A DNA stretch of 64,000 nucleotides from Chromobotia macracanthus. Lineage: Eukaryota > Chordata > Actinopteri > Cypriniformes > Botiidae. Location of the stretch: contig JAZGTH010000100.1 of the NCBI GenBank assembly GCA_036877525.1, positions 992,001 through 1,056,000 of the forward strand, given 5' to 3'. Numbering within the stretch: the first letter of the stretch is position 1; the number at the start of each line of letters is the position of its first letter. Shown piece by piece: positions 33,547-45,876 of this stretch. Made by a program: the position numbers and the translations under genes. Under the pieces are notes generated by a model, which had not been told where the DNA came from, made no database searches, and worked only from the letters and a program-made list of their open reading frames with translations.

Positions 33547-34863
33547 TGAACACACTGTCACTGTGACACAATCTTGTTTCCACACATGTTGCGAATGTCT
33601 GGCTGACAGGCCATCCAGGATTTATTTATGTACCCATTGAAAGGCCATTTGAAATTTTTATTGTGTCATTAATAATAAGCAAGAAAGATGGAGAATTCAA
33701 GTCAGGAAACTTTGCAATGCAACAGCTCACAGGCAATAAAATAGAAATTCTCAACGATAAAGGGTCAAACGATGGCCACCTTATCAGCTCCTGCTGTGTA
33801 AAGTACAGGACTATGAGAATCAATCACAGATGTATTTCATAAGGGCCTCCAACAGACCTAGCACCATCTCTCTGCTCAACTGCCAGCTCAAACCAAACAC
33901 AACATCACTCTATAAAAACAGATCGCAGTCATTAAAGAACAAGAAAGAAAAGGTCAAGGAAGGGTTATAGGACCTCCAAATCCAATGAGATGTCTGTGGC
34001 TATGACAGCATGGCTTGTTTAATGTCGATTCAAAAGCGTGAGTCACAACAGACAAAACATTTCGATGGCCACTTATGATCTTATTTAAACTTATGAAGAC
34101 ATCTATTTATTTCAATTGAATGCCTATTCTGTTCTTTTAAACCGAAGACATCTATTGTAACATTATCGCAGCATAAACAAAACTCATCTACTCTATGTAA
34201 TTTAAAACACCCAGCATCAAAAACACGTACAGTAACTACCCAGTTGGAAAATCCTATACATTCCTAAAAATGCAACCAAATCCAAACAGTTTATATAGTA
34301 AAATCATTGTGCGTGTGCATGTGTGCATTTAAATCGCAACGCGTAAACAGGAGCACGCGTGCATGCAATTGAGTTCCTAACTCATCCAGGGAAAACAATT
34401 TTCCAGCCACAAAATTAAATAAATGTAATCTGATGAATATGTTAGCGTGAATTTAAAATGCAGCTATATATTTCCATAGCTCTGTGTTGTCCATGCAACC
34501 GCTACGCTGACAGCTAGTCAGTACACTGTTATTCTAAAGACAACACATCATAAATGAATTAGAAGGCACCTTTGATACATATCTATATTTCAGTGCCATC
34601 ACAATTAATTTATTGTCAATTTAAAAGGCGGGTTTCACTTGTTTACCCTGTCAATTATATATAACAGCAGTCAAATATTGTGAACGTCTATAATGACAAA
34701 AGTTTGACATGATTAGAGATTAACTGCTGTACAGTGACGTGCTGTGTTCTGCATATTAAACATAATGCATGCATTTAGAAAGGAAAATCATGAAAAATCA
34801 CTTTTCAGTATATGCTAAACCTAATTCTCTTAGAGCTGAGACAGGTCCTTTGTCTTCTGTCTA
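33547..34863. other. Non-coding stretch, no gene seen
   Basis: AT-rich unique DNA with no recognisable coding or repeat. Confidence 0.5.
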
Positions 34864-35054
34864 CCCAGTTAACAGTTTTAAGTTGTAAGAATGTTTTCCA
34901 AGTGTTTCCATTAAGTAGCAAAAACATTTTACTAACGTCCATTTTTTTAGATGTTGTATTAACGCTATATTACTGCAAGAATATATTTGATAACTTTGAG
35001 AGAACTTTGAGAGAACGCTAGCCAATGTTCTTAGAATGTTCCCTGTTAGATGTG
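34864..35054 (+). mobile_element. CCCAGCTAACA-family MITE, copy 8 (internally deleted)
   Basis: The left terminus is CCCAGTTAACAGTTTTAAG and the right terminus CCCTGTTAGATGTG. About 140 bp of the interior is missing, joining the TTTTTTAGATGTTGTATTAA block to the right-end TTTGAGAGAAC block. TA dinucleotides at 34862-34863 and 35055-35056 fit a 2-bp duplication. Confidence 0.8.
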
Positions 35055-35056
35055 TA

Positions 35057-36070
35057 GGTGGATTACAGTGGGACTGGAACCCTTCCAAAGCTAGCTGGAG
35101 GGGACAGTGTGCCAGGTGCCACAACTGACCACACATTGACACAGCAAGAAATAGAGAATGAAAATGAGAGATTATTAAACTCTGTCCAGCCTTATTTCGA
35201 TTTTCTTTGACCATCTGTAGGAGCTAGACTGAAGCTGGCGTCAAGCAGGCCCACACACTTTCCAAAAACTCATTTACACTAATGCTCCTAATCCAGAATG
35301 GATATGCCTGCCGGTCCCTGTGCATATACCATGTGTCATTCAGGGCTGTGCCACAGCAGGAAGTAAATTCAATAACAGAGGGGGCAGGGCCCTTTCAACT
35401 TATTGATTAGCCTTTTCATCTGATTCCATTATGAATAATTAGTCTACCCACCTCTGATTCAATACCCGGTCCCTGGTTCATCCAAAGCGCCGTTTAGTCA
35501 GATGTGAACATTTATCAAAGGGTTTTTATGGCTTTGATGGGTTTGGGTCTTTGAATGGCACTCCCTCTGGAAAGATTTAATCAAATTATACATGTATTTT
35601 CATTTACATGTAAGAATGAAACTGTATCTGCGCAATTCAAAGTATAGGAATGGGTTTTCCGCTCCGTTTTGCTATCGATTTGTATTTTAAGCCATATTGA
35701 ATGAAATGACTCAGCCTAAGATGAGGCTTTTGGCATCTCCTAAAATTTCATTAGGGCTGTTTGTGTATGTGTTTATGATTGTGTGTAATAGTATTAGAGC
35801 TCGACATTGGCAGCACTGCTAGGCTCCAGTGACTGACTGAGAAAAATGTACAATGCTGACCTTGCTGCTCTCAGTACAGTAGTTATGAATTCTAAGGCCC
35901 CTGGCTGCAAATTGCTTTGGGTCCCTTTTTTATTTTTTTTATTTTGACATGGACGTGGCCTGGTGGGGAGTGCACATGTGTGATACGTTACGTCACACAA
36001 TCTGCTGTGTGCTCGTGTGTGTGCAAGAGTGCAGGTGTCTGTTTATACGTGTGTAGAAAACTGTTGATTT
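35057..36070. other. Non-coding stretch
   Basis: No gene recognised. Contains the candidate conserved block at 35320-35580. Confidence 0.5.
35320..35580. other. Candidate conserved non-coding element
   Basis: Unique sequence with closely spaced homeodomain-type cores: CTTATTGATTAGCC, CCATTATGAATAATTAGTC, and later CCGTTTAGTCAGATGTG and GGCTTTGATGGG. No repeat or coding signature. This is a compositional guess. Confidence 0.33.
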
Positions 36071-36356
36071 CTCTGCTAACAATTTAAAAATGTTATTTTA
36101 AATGTTCAAAATGTCCATTTTTTTAGATGTTGTATTAACAACATTGCTTGGTTGTAAGAACGTTATTCAAACATTTAAAATTCTGTAATGTTTTTAAAAA
36201 ATTCCATTAACAACTTAAGAATAACATTTTTGATAAATATGATATATATAACATATATAAAGTTAAACAAAAATTCTACTGGCATTACTGCAAAAATGTT
36301 TTTAGTAACTTTAAAAGAACTTTTGAACATTTTGAGAACGTTCCCTGTTAGCTGGG
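36071..36356 (+). mobile_element. CCCAGCTAACA-family MITE, copy 9
   Basis: The left tip is CTCTGCTAACAATTTAAAAA with the adjoining GGTTGTAAGAA block deleted. The right end is intact (GAACGTTCCCTGTTAGCTGGG region). Both flanks read TT (36069-36070 and 36357-36358), a second TT duplication. The interior includes TCCATTTTTTTAGATGTTG, ATTGCTTGGTTGTAAG and a GATATATATAAC core. Confidence 0.85.
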
Positions 36357-37227
36357 TTAATACCCATGAAAGGAAAACAATCATCCATAATGTAATGCCT
36401 GCAAGACATAACATTTTGTCTATGCATGGCAAATATATGTCCTCTGCTTGTTCAAACTCTTACACATATATGCACAGATACACATGTTCAGCCGAGATAT
36501 ATGTTCAGTGATGCTTGAAGACATATCTCCTGTAAAACAAGCATGAAATTAAATCACATACCATCCTGTTCCATGTGCTGTGCATTAAAAATATCACTCC
36601 AGAACCACTTCATGTCAAATCAGAATTAACAAAGTGAATTGAAGAATTAACAAAGTGTGTTCCTGCAACGATTTTGTTCATATATTATTTGTGTTTTTTG
36701 GAACCTTAATCCTAAATCTAGAAAATACTGTATTTCATGCAAAAATTTACCCTGGGCTGTTTTCATATAAAAGTTTGGTCTAGTTTAAGTCCTATATTTT
36801 GCCTAAGCAACTGAGTGGATGCAGCAACAGCCTTATCTGATTTGTCATGGTAATCCAGAACGGACCCGTTGACAACACGTTTACAGAGGGCGTGAAAATC
36901 ACTACCATCTACAATCTTTATCTTCCTGCATTTTAATTAGTGATAGCAGATAAAATTATACTCTGCAGAATAAACATTGACTTTTTGTTTTTGCGACTGA
37001 AAAACAGATACTGTTTGGTGTTCAGGTGAAATGGACAATTTGTTTGACCTCTGGTAAATAAATTTCAAAATCCTCAAGCTTTAATCTGATTGGTTAGCTT
37101 CTATATAATTTCTATATCATATTCTATATCAGGTCCAGTTTTATCACTACAAATGGTTTACAAAGATCTAGTAAATGGATTTGTCAGTTTTTCCATTTAT
37201 TGACATTAAATCTTTAAGAACAGCTCC

Positions 37228-37228
<1 letters not shown>

Positions 37229-37309
<81 letters not shown>

Positions 37310-37310
37310 G
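37229..37310. repeat. (TA)n microsatellite, about 82 bp
   Basis: Near-perfect alternating TA with one TG interruption. It is able to extrude cruciforms and is likely length-polymorphic. Confidence 0.97.
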
Positions 37311-38192
37311 TTCATGTTTATATTTTTATTTATGTATATGTTAACATTAATACAGAACGAAAGGTTAATTTATTTTTTTTGAGCAACTGGGATGGTGCCC
37401 CCCTAGGAGTTGATGCCTTACACAAACTGCATACTCCGCATATAGGGAGTGGCAATACTGTATATAACTTTTTTGTGGAAATAGATCCACGAAATACAAT
37501 AATTACTTTTGAGTGGATGGAATTTCTGACCACAAAGTGGTCACACACTTTCTGTTAAACTCTTTGGTGTTGACTGTACAACCGTTAACCGAGACTTCTG
37601 CACAATTATTAAAATTAAAAAACAAAGAAAAAAGTTTCCACTTTGTTGCAAATCAACCTATCATTGTTTCAGTTAAGGCCTTTCCTTCTATTTCTGGCTA
37701 TGAAAGACCAATTGACCTCTAATGCTAATCTGAAAGACATTTCTCAGTTTCTCTTGTATTGATCTCTGCATAAGTACACAAACAAAAAATTCAATTAAGT
37801 GCAAGCGCAGTAACAGTCAGTGTGGGAGAGAGGTCTTTATCTATAATCAATATCTACTGCCATTGATCAGTGTTCAAACATTTGTAAAGGTTAGAACTTC
37901 TGAAAACAATGAGGAAAACTGAATAGTTGAACTAACAGGGGATGAAACAGTATTAAAATGTTTATGTATATTTATGTGTGTGTGTGTGGGTTTACTTAAC
38001 AGAATATGGACAAATATTTTCCCAGAGTCAGCAAAAGCTGACAAATCTGAGCAAAACCTTTTGTGAATGTAAAATTGTAACACTTGTAAAATTGTAAAAA
38101 AAAAAAATAGTGTGGGTTTGGTTATAGTGTTTATAACTAGTAGTATAAAAACAGTAGAAGTCTATGGAATGTCCTTATTTAAAATATATATG

Positions 38193-38194
<2 letters not shown>

Positions 38195-38230
<36 letters not shown>
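38195..38230. repeat. (TA)n microsatellite
   Basis: About 36 bp of perfect alternating TA. Confidence 0.95.
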
Positions 38231-38236
<6 letters not shown>

Positions 38237-38324
38237 ATTACTAATAATTAATACCAATGTGACACTAAAAGCTAATGTTTGAATAGATACTAGAATCATT
38301 GTCTTAATGTCTATGAGGATACTG

Positions 38325-38363
38325 GTAAGAGAATATACATTATGTAAATGTATATTCTCTTAC
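38325..38363. repeat. Perfect 17-bp inverted repeat (hairpin)
   Basis: Arms GTAAGAGAATATACATT (38325-38341) and its exact complement (38347-38363) enclose a 5-base loop ATGTA. Outer bases ACTG and AGT extend the pairing with one bulge. It could be a small palindromic element or a chance product of AT-rich DNA; too short for a typical microRNA precursor. Confidence 0.85.
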
Positions 38364-41300
38364 AGTGTATTTTTCATGAAAAACATTTACAACAATAATG
38401 CTTTGTGTACTTTGTAAACAAAACATCAAATAGGAAACAACACATTGCAGAATAAAGAATTACTTCAGAATTGCTGTGCTTCTCATTCGTGTAAAATTGT
38501 TTCATACTGTATTCATGAGTGTGTCAGGCTCCAAGGCCCTTTGCTTTCTTCTAAAATGAAAAAAGGAAGTGAGGAATGCCATTGTCATGCTAAATTACTT
38601 TGTGATTGAGTCACTTTACCACTGTACACATATGAAAGTCAAACTGCTCAGTCTGGAATGGATTCTGTTTCTCTTGAAATCAGGGAAAACTTTGATGATC
38701 AAATCACTCGTTCAAATGTGGATCGACTATATTTACACCAACAAAACACAATGGTAAACTGAATGTCTTCCATTGAAAGCTTCCAATAACAGTATATCAA
38801 GTGAAGTCATTTTATTTGTATGGCACTTTTCAAAATGCACACATCGTTTTCACACATTTTCACAATTGTTTCTTAGCTGCAAACACATTACAATCACATT
38901 TCCTCTCTTACTTTAGAAATAAAACCCCACTGTCATGTTGTGATAAAATACCTGGACATAAAAAGGAAAGCAAATTACCAAAAATGACACATCTTAAAGT
39001 GCTTCTTATGAGCTCATCTTTTAAAAAGGCCAGATATTTAACAAAGATGTAGGGGCCCAATTTGTAAAGAGAGCCAAATGTTATCTTGAACATGAGCCAA
39101 AGTGCTCATTACAAAAACTAATGTAATCTACTGACATCATTGGGCTCATCAAATTGTCAGAGCAGTTGCTCTCGAGTCTCTTCTCTACAATTCAAATAAA
39201 ATGAATGCGTGCAAACTAGAGCAAAACCTCAGGCAATGTTATGATTTAGCAGTACTATCAAGAGACTATAAAAGAGGTAAAATTCTAACAACAAAACGAA
39301 TTATCTTTCATACAACATTCAATCAAATAATCAGAGTTTCTAATTCAATAACTACAGCAGGGGAAAAAAGAACAAACTTCAAGACTTCAGTCACCTTGAC
39401 AACACCGAATCTGCATCTTAAGAGGTTTCCATATGTAACAGCTATGGAAACGTAGCACATCATCATTTCTCTTAATAGGACAGATGTAACTGCGCTACTT
39501 TCTGCTAGAGAGCAAGTCTCCCTCATTCTCCGTCACACTAGGGATGAATGGGGTCTGGTGCTGGCAACCTGTCAGAGAAGTTGTGCAGATTTGACATACG
39601 GTAATGCATGTCACCCTGGTGTCTGAGAGAGGAAAGGAGAAGTCAGTGAGGGCTTATTATCTTGGGCAATGGGTGCTGAAAGAGCCAGATGGTGACAGAC
39701 AGAAGAAAGTCAGAGCTTGTGTGTGTGTGATCATAACTTAAGCACATGAAACCAAACCAAAACAGGAGATTCTCTCTGGAGTTCAGCAAGAGGACAGCTG
39801 GACCATCGGTGAAGGTACTAAAAATCCTAATTTGAATCCGGATATACAAAATGACATACAGTGAGAATGCACAAGGGTGGATGTTATTGCCAGACCATGT
39901 TGTGTGTTTAGCTTACTGATATTAAATCAAACCACACAACAATTTAAAAGTTTAAGAGTTACAGGAGCTACTACAACAATTTACAATCTAATTTAAAACT
40001 GAATATTAATTATTTGTTTTAGGATTTACCCAAAAACATATATTTTAAAATTAATATTTGTAGGTCATAAATACAATTTATGACACTGACCATGAATTAT
40101 AGAAAAGGTCAGATTTTCAAGCCTTTACTGAGGTACAAAAGATGCTCTTTGAACATAATTAAATCATTACTGAAATAAACTTGCGGAGTTTATGCCAGAT
40201 CAAAAGGATGCTGTCAGAATAACTGAAATAATTAAGCTTATAATAAAATTAGTAATGCCAAAAGGACTTGCACTGGTGCTTTCAGAAGATCCCAGACATA
40301 TTTGCCACTGTTGCCTTGTTGTTCTACCTTAAAGTTATTACGCAGCATTCCTTTTAAAGGTGCTATTGACAAAATGTGTATTGTGAACATGTGGCTCATT
40401 CACACTTACCAAAGTGAAGTGGAGGACTGGACCTAATCCATGACAAGAAATGTCTAGAAACTCTCTGACACCTATATAGAATTAAAGTTATATGTCCACA
40501 AGTTGGTTAATGTCACAGTGGGAGAACCTGAACACCTGATTAAAACATTAAAGCAAACACTCAATTTGCCCTTTTGACAGAGAGCCCGAGAGCAAAGATG
40601 AAAGACAGGCTGATCTGTCAAGCCCAGAGGGACGAGCTTACTGTCAGAGATAGACAGTGTACACCTGCTGGCATTAGAGCAGACCCTCAACCTTCACCCA
40701 GGAGAGTAAAGAAAAAATCTGAGAGAAAGAAAAAGAAAGAAAAAGAAAAGATAATTCTTATTATCGTCATACTACGATGCATTAATTCTAACAAACTGTC
40801 TACGATTCTAAGTAAGTAACAAAGTCTAAGTTCTAAGAATTACATTTGAGACCAGTTATTGAGAAAAATGATTGGCCAAAATAAAATACCCCCTCTGACA
40901 CTGATAAACATGACAGGGTATCAATTACACTGTTAAATGAACAGAAAACTGTCTCTGGCTTGTTTTTTGACCCATACAACATAAGTAATACATCAACTGC
41001 AAGCTGTCATGAGATGCTGTTAACGTCAAAATTAAAAGACCCTGACATGCAGGCCACAGGTGTTTAGACTGCCGGCAGTTGGGCTGAAACATATTCCAAA
41101 GGCCTGTGTTTCAAATCTCTTTTGGAATAAATGAAATTGGTTGCTTAAATTGCTTAAAGTGGCTCAACATCAGACAAGGACTGATGACTTCAAAATCATA
41201 TATGAAACAACCAAAGGTAGCAAAGAAGATACTGTAACAGGAACAGCAGGAGTTTGTAATAGTACGGCGGTATGTCAGACAGCATGCACTGTTTTAGTGC

Positions 41301-41692
41301 CAAAAAAATAATTAACCAGGTTTTACATAAACAGATGGCTAAGAAGGTTTTGCATCCAACAATTCTTTACATCATAATCTCTGATTATAGGTCAGACAGC
41401 CCATGCATATTAATATGTATTGAAAAATATGTTTTGCTTACTCTAAATGTCTTGAAGTCACGGCTCCTACAGTCTAATCACATAAACATTGGATTTATTG
41501 GTAAGTGCATTTATACTGAATCTTCAAATGAAGAAACAACAGAGAAAATCCATTTTACTTGGTGTATGTTAACAGGTATGGATTGTGTGGGATGTGATGT
41601 GACATTTTTCTCTGAAGTCATTCTTTTCGTGTGACTCACAGCAACCATTTTGGGTACCATAAAAGCATAACCTTTGCTCTTAGTGTAGACTT

Positions 41693-41958
41693 TAAGTGAA
41701 AGTGACATATTTGTCAGGTATGGTAACCCATATCTGAAATGTGACCTCTGCATTTAACCCATCACTGGTGAGGAGTGGACACACACTGCAAGTCATGAAC
41801 ACACACCTGGAGCAGTGGGCAGCACTGCTGCACCCGGGAAGCAATAGGGTGTTAGGTGGCTTGCTCAAGGACACTTCAGTTGTTACCTGCCGGCACTGGA
41901 ATTGAACCAGCAACCTTCTGATTTCAAGCTTGACTCACTAACTAGTGGGCCACAACTG
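41693..41958 (-). mobile_element. tRNA-derived SINE (V-SINE-like)
   Basis: On the minus strand the head reads GTGGCCCACTAGTTAGTGAG (A-box region) and then GCTGGTTCAATTCCAG, a near-perfect T-arm/B box. A long body follows containing the complements of GGTGTTAGGTGGCTTGCTCA and AAGGACACTTCAG. It ends near ACAAATATGTCACTTTCACTT. This order matches a widespread fish tRNA-derived SINE whose central part includes the TGCTCAAGGGCAC word. V-SINE is my best label, from memory. It contains no functional tRNA gene. Confidence 0.65.
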
Positions 41959-42529
41959 TTTTCTCACTCTGTCCATTGTGCTATACAAACACAATTCAAA
42001 CAAAAGCCTAATGGGGATGTTTAAAAACACATTTGTGCTCCCAAGTCAAGAAAAACTAATGGAATATGGAAGCTTTTCCAACCTTTTAAGATCAAAAGAT
42101 AAAACTGCCATCTGTAACCCGTTTCACAGTATTTTGTTGGTGCACTGTGATTAGATTAGATTTTCATTCATTGAATGCGGAGTTAACAATAATTTTAATG
42201 CCAGTCATTTATAAATGTTATATAAATTTACCCTCTTAAGACCCCTTGCATACTTTCTCAGACTCATAAAGCCATCTTAAATCCTCTTTAAACATCACAC
42301 AAAAATGCATTTTGGTCAATGTGCTCAAACTCACTTTAATGAAAATACCACAGGTTAGGATCAGATAAAAGGTCAGATATTTGCTCTGTTTAGCATTTAA
42401 CTCTGTGCTGTTCCGGCAAATAGTGTGACCTTTAACTTCATTGGTGGATCAGCTGAGCCTGGTGTTAGTGCACAGGACGTTCTTCAGAAGAAAAAAGAAC
42501 AGAGCCATTTTTGTTTTCTGAGGACACAG

Positions 42530-42965
42530 TAACTACATTTAGCAGACACACTTTTATCCGAAGCCAAAGTACACTTATCACAAGGACAATCTCCCTGAGT
42601 AATCTGGGGTGAAGGATTTGGATGAGGGCATACTGGCAACAAGTACCCAGCTAACAGGGAATGTTCTCAGAATGCTGGCTAATGTTCCCTAATAGTTCTC
42701 TTAAAGTTATAAAAAACATTTTTGCAGTAATGTTAGTAATGTTAGTTTCTAACGTTATATATCATGTGTATCAAAACACTGTTGTTTAGTTGTTATCGGA
42801 CCATTTAAAAAGTTACAGAATGAAGACAATGTTGAAAACTGGAATGAAAACTAAAAAACTGGACGTTTTGAATGTTCTTAGAACTTTCAAAACAACCTTT
42901 TTAACATTTTTGTTGCTTAAAATTACAACCTAAAATTGTTAGCTGGATAACACTTGACTATAAGG
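42530..42965 (-). mobile_element. L2-tailed SINE fragment interrupted by a MITE
   Basis: On the plus strand it begins ACTACATTTAGCAGACACAC and TTTTATCCGAAGCCAAAGTA, the complement of the L2-type tail seen at 25266. Degraded body follows to 42645, where a CCCAGCTAACA element interrupts it. Sequence after the insert (ACACTTGACTATAAGGGGCC) may be the remainder; the head is not clear. Confidence 0.5.
42646..42947 (-). mobile_element. CCCAGCTAACA-family MITE, copy 10 (nested in SINE)
   Basis: The reverse-oriented copy has termini CCCAGCTAACAGGGAATG and AAAATTGTTAGCTGGA. TA lies on both sides (42644-42645 and 42948-42949, assuming the last G became A). The interior carries the complement blocks AAAAAACTGGACGTTTTGAA and ATTTTTGTTGCTTAAA. 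Confidence 0.8.
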
Positions 42966-43459
42966 GGCCACAACTAACACATGCTTCAGCATGGACAAAT
43001 AACTACACCCTACCACTCCAACAATAACTATCTGATGCATCTAAGAGAATCTGTAAATCCACACCATCAGTCACTGAAGAATTACTTGACCAAACTGGCA
43101 AGTCAGCAAAGCACTTTCTGGAGAACCTAAAGAGCTCTACAGCAAGAGTGTCGGAATGTAAGATCAGCGGTCAAACCCAGACATAACACAGGATGAATGG
43201 ACTGCATGGAGAATGGAGCATAACATGAGAGCAGGGCCAAAAAACATGCAGCGTAGTGGGACTTCAAGGAGAACGAAGCCTGCCAGTGTGGCTTTAGAGG
43301 AGCCAGCAGGAGCCCTGCAGGAGGCTAAATACTACTAGCACTAAACCCTGCAAATGGATCATTATTTACTTGTAAGAGAAGACTGACATTAACAGCAAGT
43401 TTTGCTAAGCACTTGGTCAGGTGATCCTGGAGAAAATAAAAGTGATGACAGAAAGGTGT

Positions 43460-43670
43460 TGACAGTTTCATTAGGGTAAGTGTGTAATTTATGCACCACT
43501 AGGGGCAAAAAAATGTATTGCAAAAGAAAGTGTTTCCTGAACATTGTCAGTCATTGGTTGCATAAACAGACAGCCCCGCCCCAAACGTATGTCATTGGTT
43601 GAGCCGATTTTGATGTGCTGAGCTGGTTCAGATGTTAAAAGTTAAAAGTACTGGTTTTGATATTATCAGG
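43460..43670. repeat. Possible old interspersed repeat
   Basis: GTTTCCTGAACATTGTCAG, then CAGACAGCCCCGCCCCAAAC and CATTGGTTGAGC, resembles a shorter segment at about 19880-19990 (ACAGATAGCCCCACCGCAAA). Two weak matches suggest a shared old element; the class is unknown. Confidence 0.35.
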
Positions 43671-43689
43671 TAAATCAGCCTACAACTTC

Positions 43690-43889
43690 AAATATTTTAT
43701 ACAGACATTTTTTATTCTGTAACATATTTTAAATGTTCCACAAAAACATTTTTGATATAGTGATATATAAGGTTAAAAACGTTCCACTAACATTACTGTA
43801 AGAATGTTTTTTGATCATTTTGAAAAAATTTTGAGAGAACTTTTAGAGAATGTTAGCCAGCATTCTGAGAATGTCCCATGTTAGCTGGG
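43690..43889 (+). mobile_element. CCCAGCTAACA-family MITE, copy 11 (left end missing)
   Basis: Right two-thirds of the element: ATTCTGTAACATATTTTAAA, TTTTTGATATAGTGATATAT, the TTGAGAGAAC block, and the right tip CATGTTAGCTGGG. The left portion is absent, so no target duplication can be read. Confidence 0.75.
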
Positions 43890-45286
43890 CACACTAGAAG
43901 AGTCAGCAGTAATAAAATAAAATGTTTTCACTTTTATTCAAACTAACCAGAAACATGAAACAATAGATGTCTCTGCACCTGACCACCAGCAGCCACTGCC
44001 TTCTTCCATTGAATCAATTCACCCTCTATCCGGCCATAACCCTCAACATTAAAAACAATTTGTAATTATAGTCTCACTTGATTAAACCAGCATCTCTATC
44101 AGCCTTCATTAGGGTCTTAGTAAGCATGCTTGTACCACTTTAATCAGACATATTAACAAGCTGAAACACCAGTACCAAACAATGCCCATCATCAGTAGCA
44201 CTCCCATAGGATCCTAGAAGTTTTTATGATCAGAGTAAATGGAAGATGTCCAGAGAGGGAACAGGAGAAAGAGACAGGCCACTTGTAGGAAAATGAATGT
44301 GAGGAATTGTAATTGAATAAAGCAGCTGCGGGAACGAAAGCCCCGCCTTTCAATTGAAACAGCCAATCACCTTTTTGTTTACTCCAGAACAAGCACATTA
44401 GGTGGACCAGACTGTACTAAAGTTTTTCAGCTTTAGTGTTTAATCAAAGTTTTTTTTGAGCAAACCTGATGAAGCCATTATTGTTGGATTTTATAGGTGA
44501 TTTGATGAATATTTGTATAAGATAAACAGAGATTTTGGTTTTTGCCTATACAAGTAGAATGGAGTTATACTCGTCTACTAATTCTAAGCCTAGAAATACT
44601 ACATAAAAAACATTAGAACATTAACTTTATTAAGATAACTGCAGAGTGAACTGACTTGCCTTAAGGCGACTTTGAAAGTGACCAGATTAGCATAGTTTCA
44701 AAGTTCAAAGTTTGTTAGTCATGATCATATTGCTATAATAACTGCTAAATATTTCCAAAACAGACCTGTTACATTCAAGTTCAATTAAAATAGACTCCAC
44801 AAGAGATGAGTTTGATTTGGGTGAAGTAGACGTGAACCTCAAGGCATCCAAATAAATCTCTTGAGGACCTGGAAGTGAGGTCAGAGACGCAGTGACACCC
44901 ACCAACACGCTGAACCGGCAGACCTCAGAGAACCAGCAGAAGGGATCGCTCATCTCCATATTCATGAATCATTCATCTTTCAGCACTGCCCTCCACACTT
45001 TATCACTCACACACATTTCTCTCTCTCTCTGTTTCTCTCTGTCTCTTTTACTTTCACACAGACACACACACACACATTGCATTGTATAACCCCAAACTTC
45101 CTAACCTTTGTATCTCATCTAGCTTGGCCTTTAAGTGGATTAAAAACACACACACAGAACAACCTTGAATCTGACACAAAAGGAGACATTTAAAGTGGTA
45201 CAGACAGTTGTCAGCATTCAAAACAGCATTGGTCTAACAAGCTGTTGTGTGCATGTCTGTGACTGATAGAACTTCACAGGCACACA
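43890..45286. other. Non-coding stretch with CT/CA simple repeats
   Basis: No gene recognised. CT-rich then CA-rich simple sequence at about 45017-45076. Confidence 0.5.
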
Positions 45287-45405
45287 CCCAGCTAACAGGG
45301 AACGTTCTCAAAGTGATGGCTAATGTTCTCTGAAAGTTCCCTCAAAGTTATAAAAAATCTTCTTACAGTAACGTTAGTAGAACTTGTCAGAAGTTGTTAG
45401 CTGGG
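45287..45405 (-). mobile_element. CCCAGCTAACA-family MITE, copy 12 (119 bp, internally deleted)
   Basis: Termini CCCAGCTAACAGGGAACG and AAGTTGTTAGCTGGG are joined with most of the middle deleted. CA flanks each end (45285-45286 and 45406-45407), though a CA-rich surrounding weakens this example. Confidence 0.8.
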
Positions 45406-45407
45406 CA

Positions 45408-45876
45408 CACTCATAGACCTTCTATCACTTTCTGTTATGTGTTTATAATTACAAAACCTGATTTCCAAACCCGATAACAAGAACAACAACTGCAATAGGA
45501 CTGCAAAACTGTTTGCAGATGTGACCTAGTAAGTGTTTCACTTTTAGACAAGTATAGTAACGATCAGGAGACAGCCACAATAACACATTTGCTGTAATCC
45601 CAGAGATCGAGTAGTGTTAATAATGATAGCCTGATGATAATGATAAAATACACACTAGCACCCCACTGTGATAAATGGATTACAATTAGGGTGCTAAGAA
45701 AAATATCTCCAGGGCCTGTAATAAGTGACAGTCGGTGTGGAACAGATACATGAACTGCCTGGCGCTACACAGAGGAGTGATCAATGATTCATCCATTTCA
45801 CAGTCTCTGTATGTTGCAGTCTGAATCTTAGATTTATTTTAACGATTATGAGCCAGTAAATCAAAAAGAGGTCTTA
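45408..45876. other. Non-coding stretch, no gene seen
   Basis: Unique-looking sequence without recognisable features. Confidence 0.5.

Larger units (their letters stand above)
36359..41692. other. Non-coding stretch with long (TA)n tracts and a hairpin
   Basis: No coding region recognised. It holds (TA)n tracts at 37229-37310 and 38195-38230, a perfect 17-bp hairpin at 38325-38363, and GAAA-rich sequence near 40710-40750. The 127-codon frame at 37175-37558 is mostly translated (TA)n and is not a gene. Around 38800-38890 (AAGTCATTTTATTTGTATGG) a weak interspersed-repeat resemblance exists. Confidence 0.5.

Noticed and set aside
34861..35214. 117-codon minus-strand frame
   Set aside because: Much of it is the MITE at 34864-35054 read backwards.
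37175..37558. 127-codon open frame
   Set aside because: Over a third is translated (TA)n microsatellite giving Tyr-Ile repeats; no domain.
38325..38363. MicroRNA precursor
   Set aside because: A 17-bp stem with a 5-base loop is too short for a typical animal pre-miRNA of about 60-70 bases.
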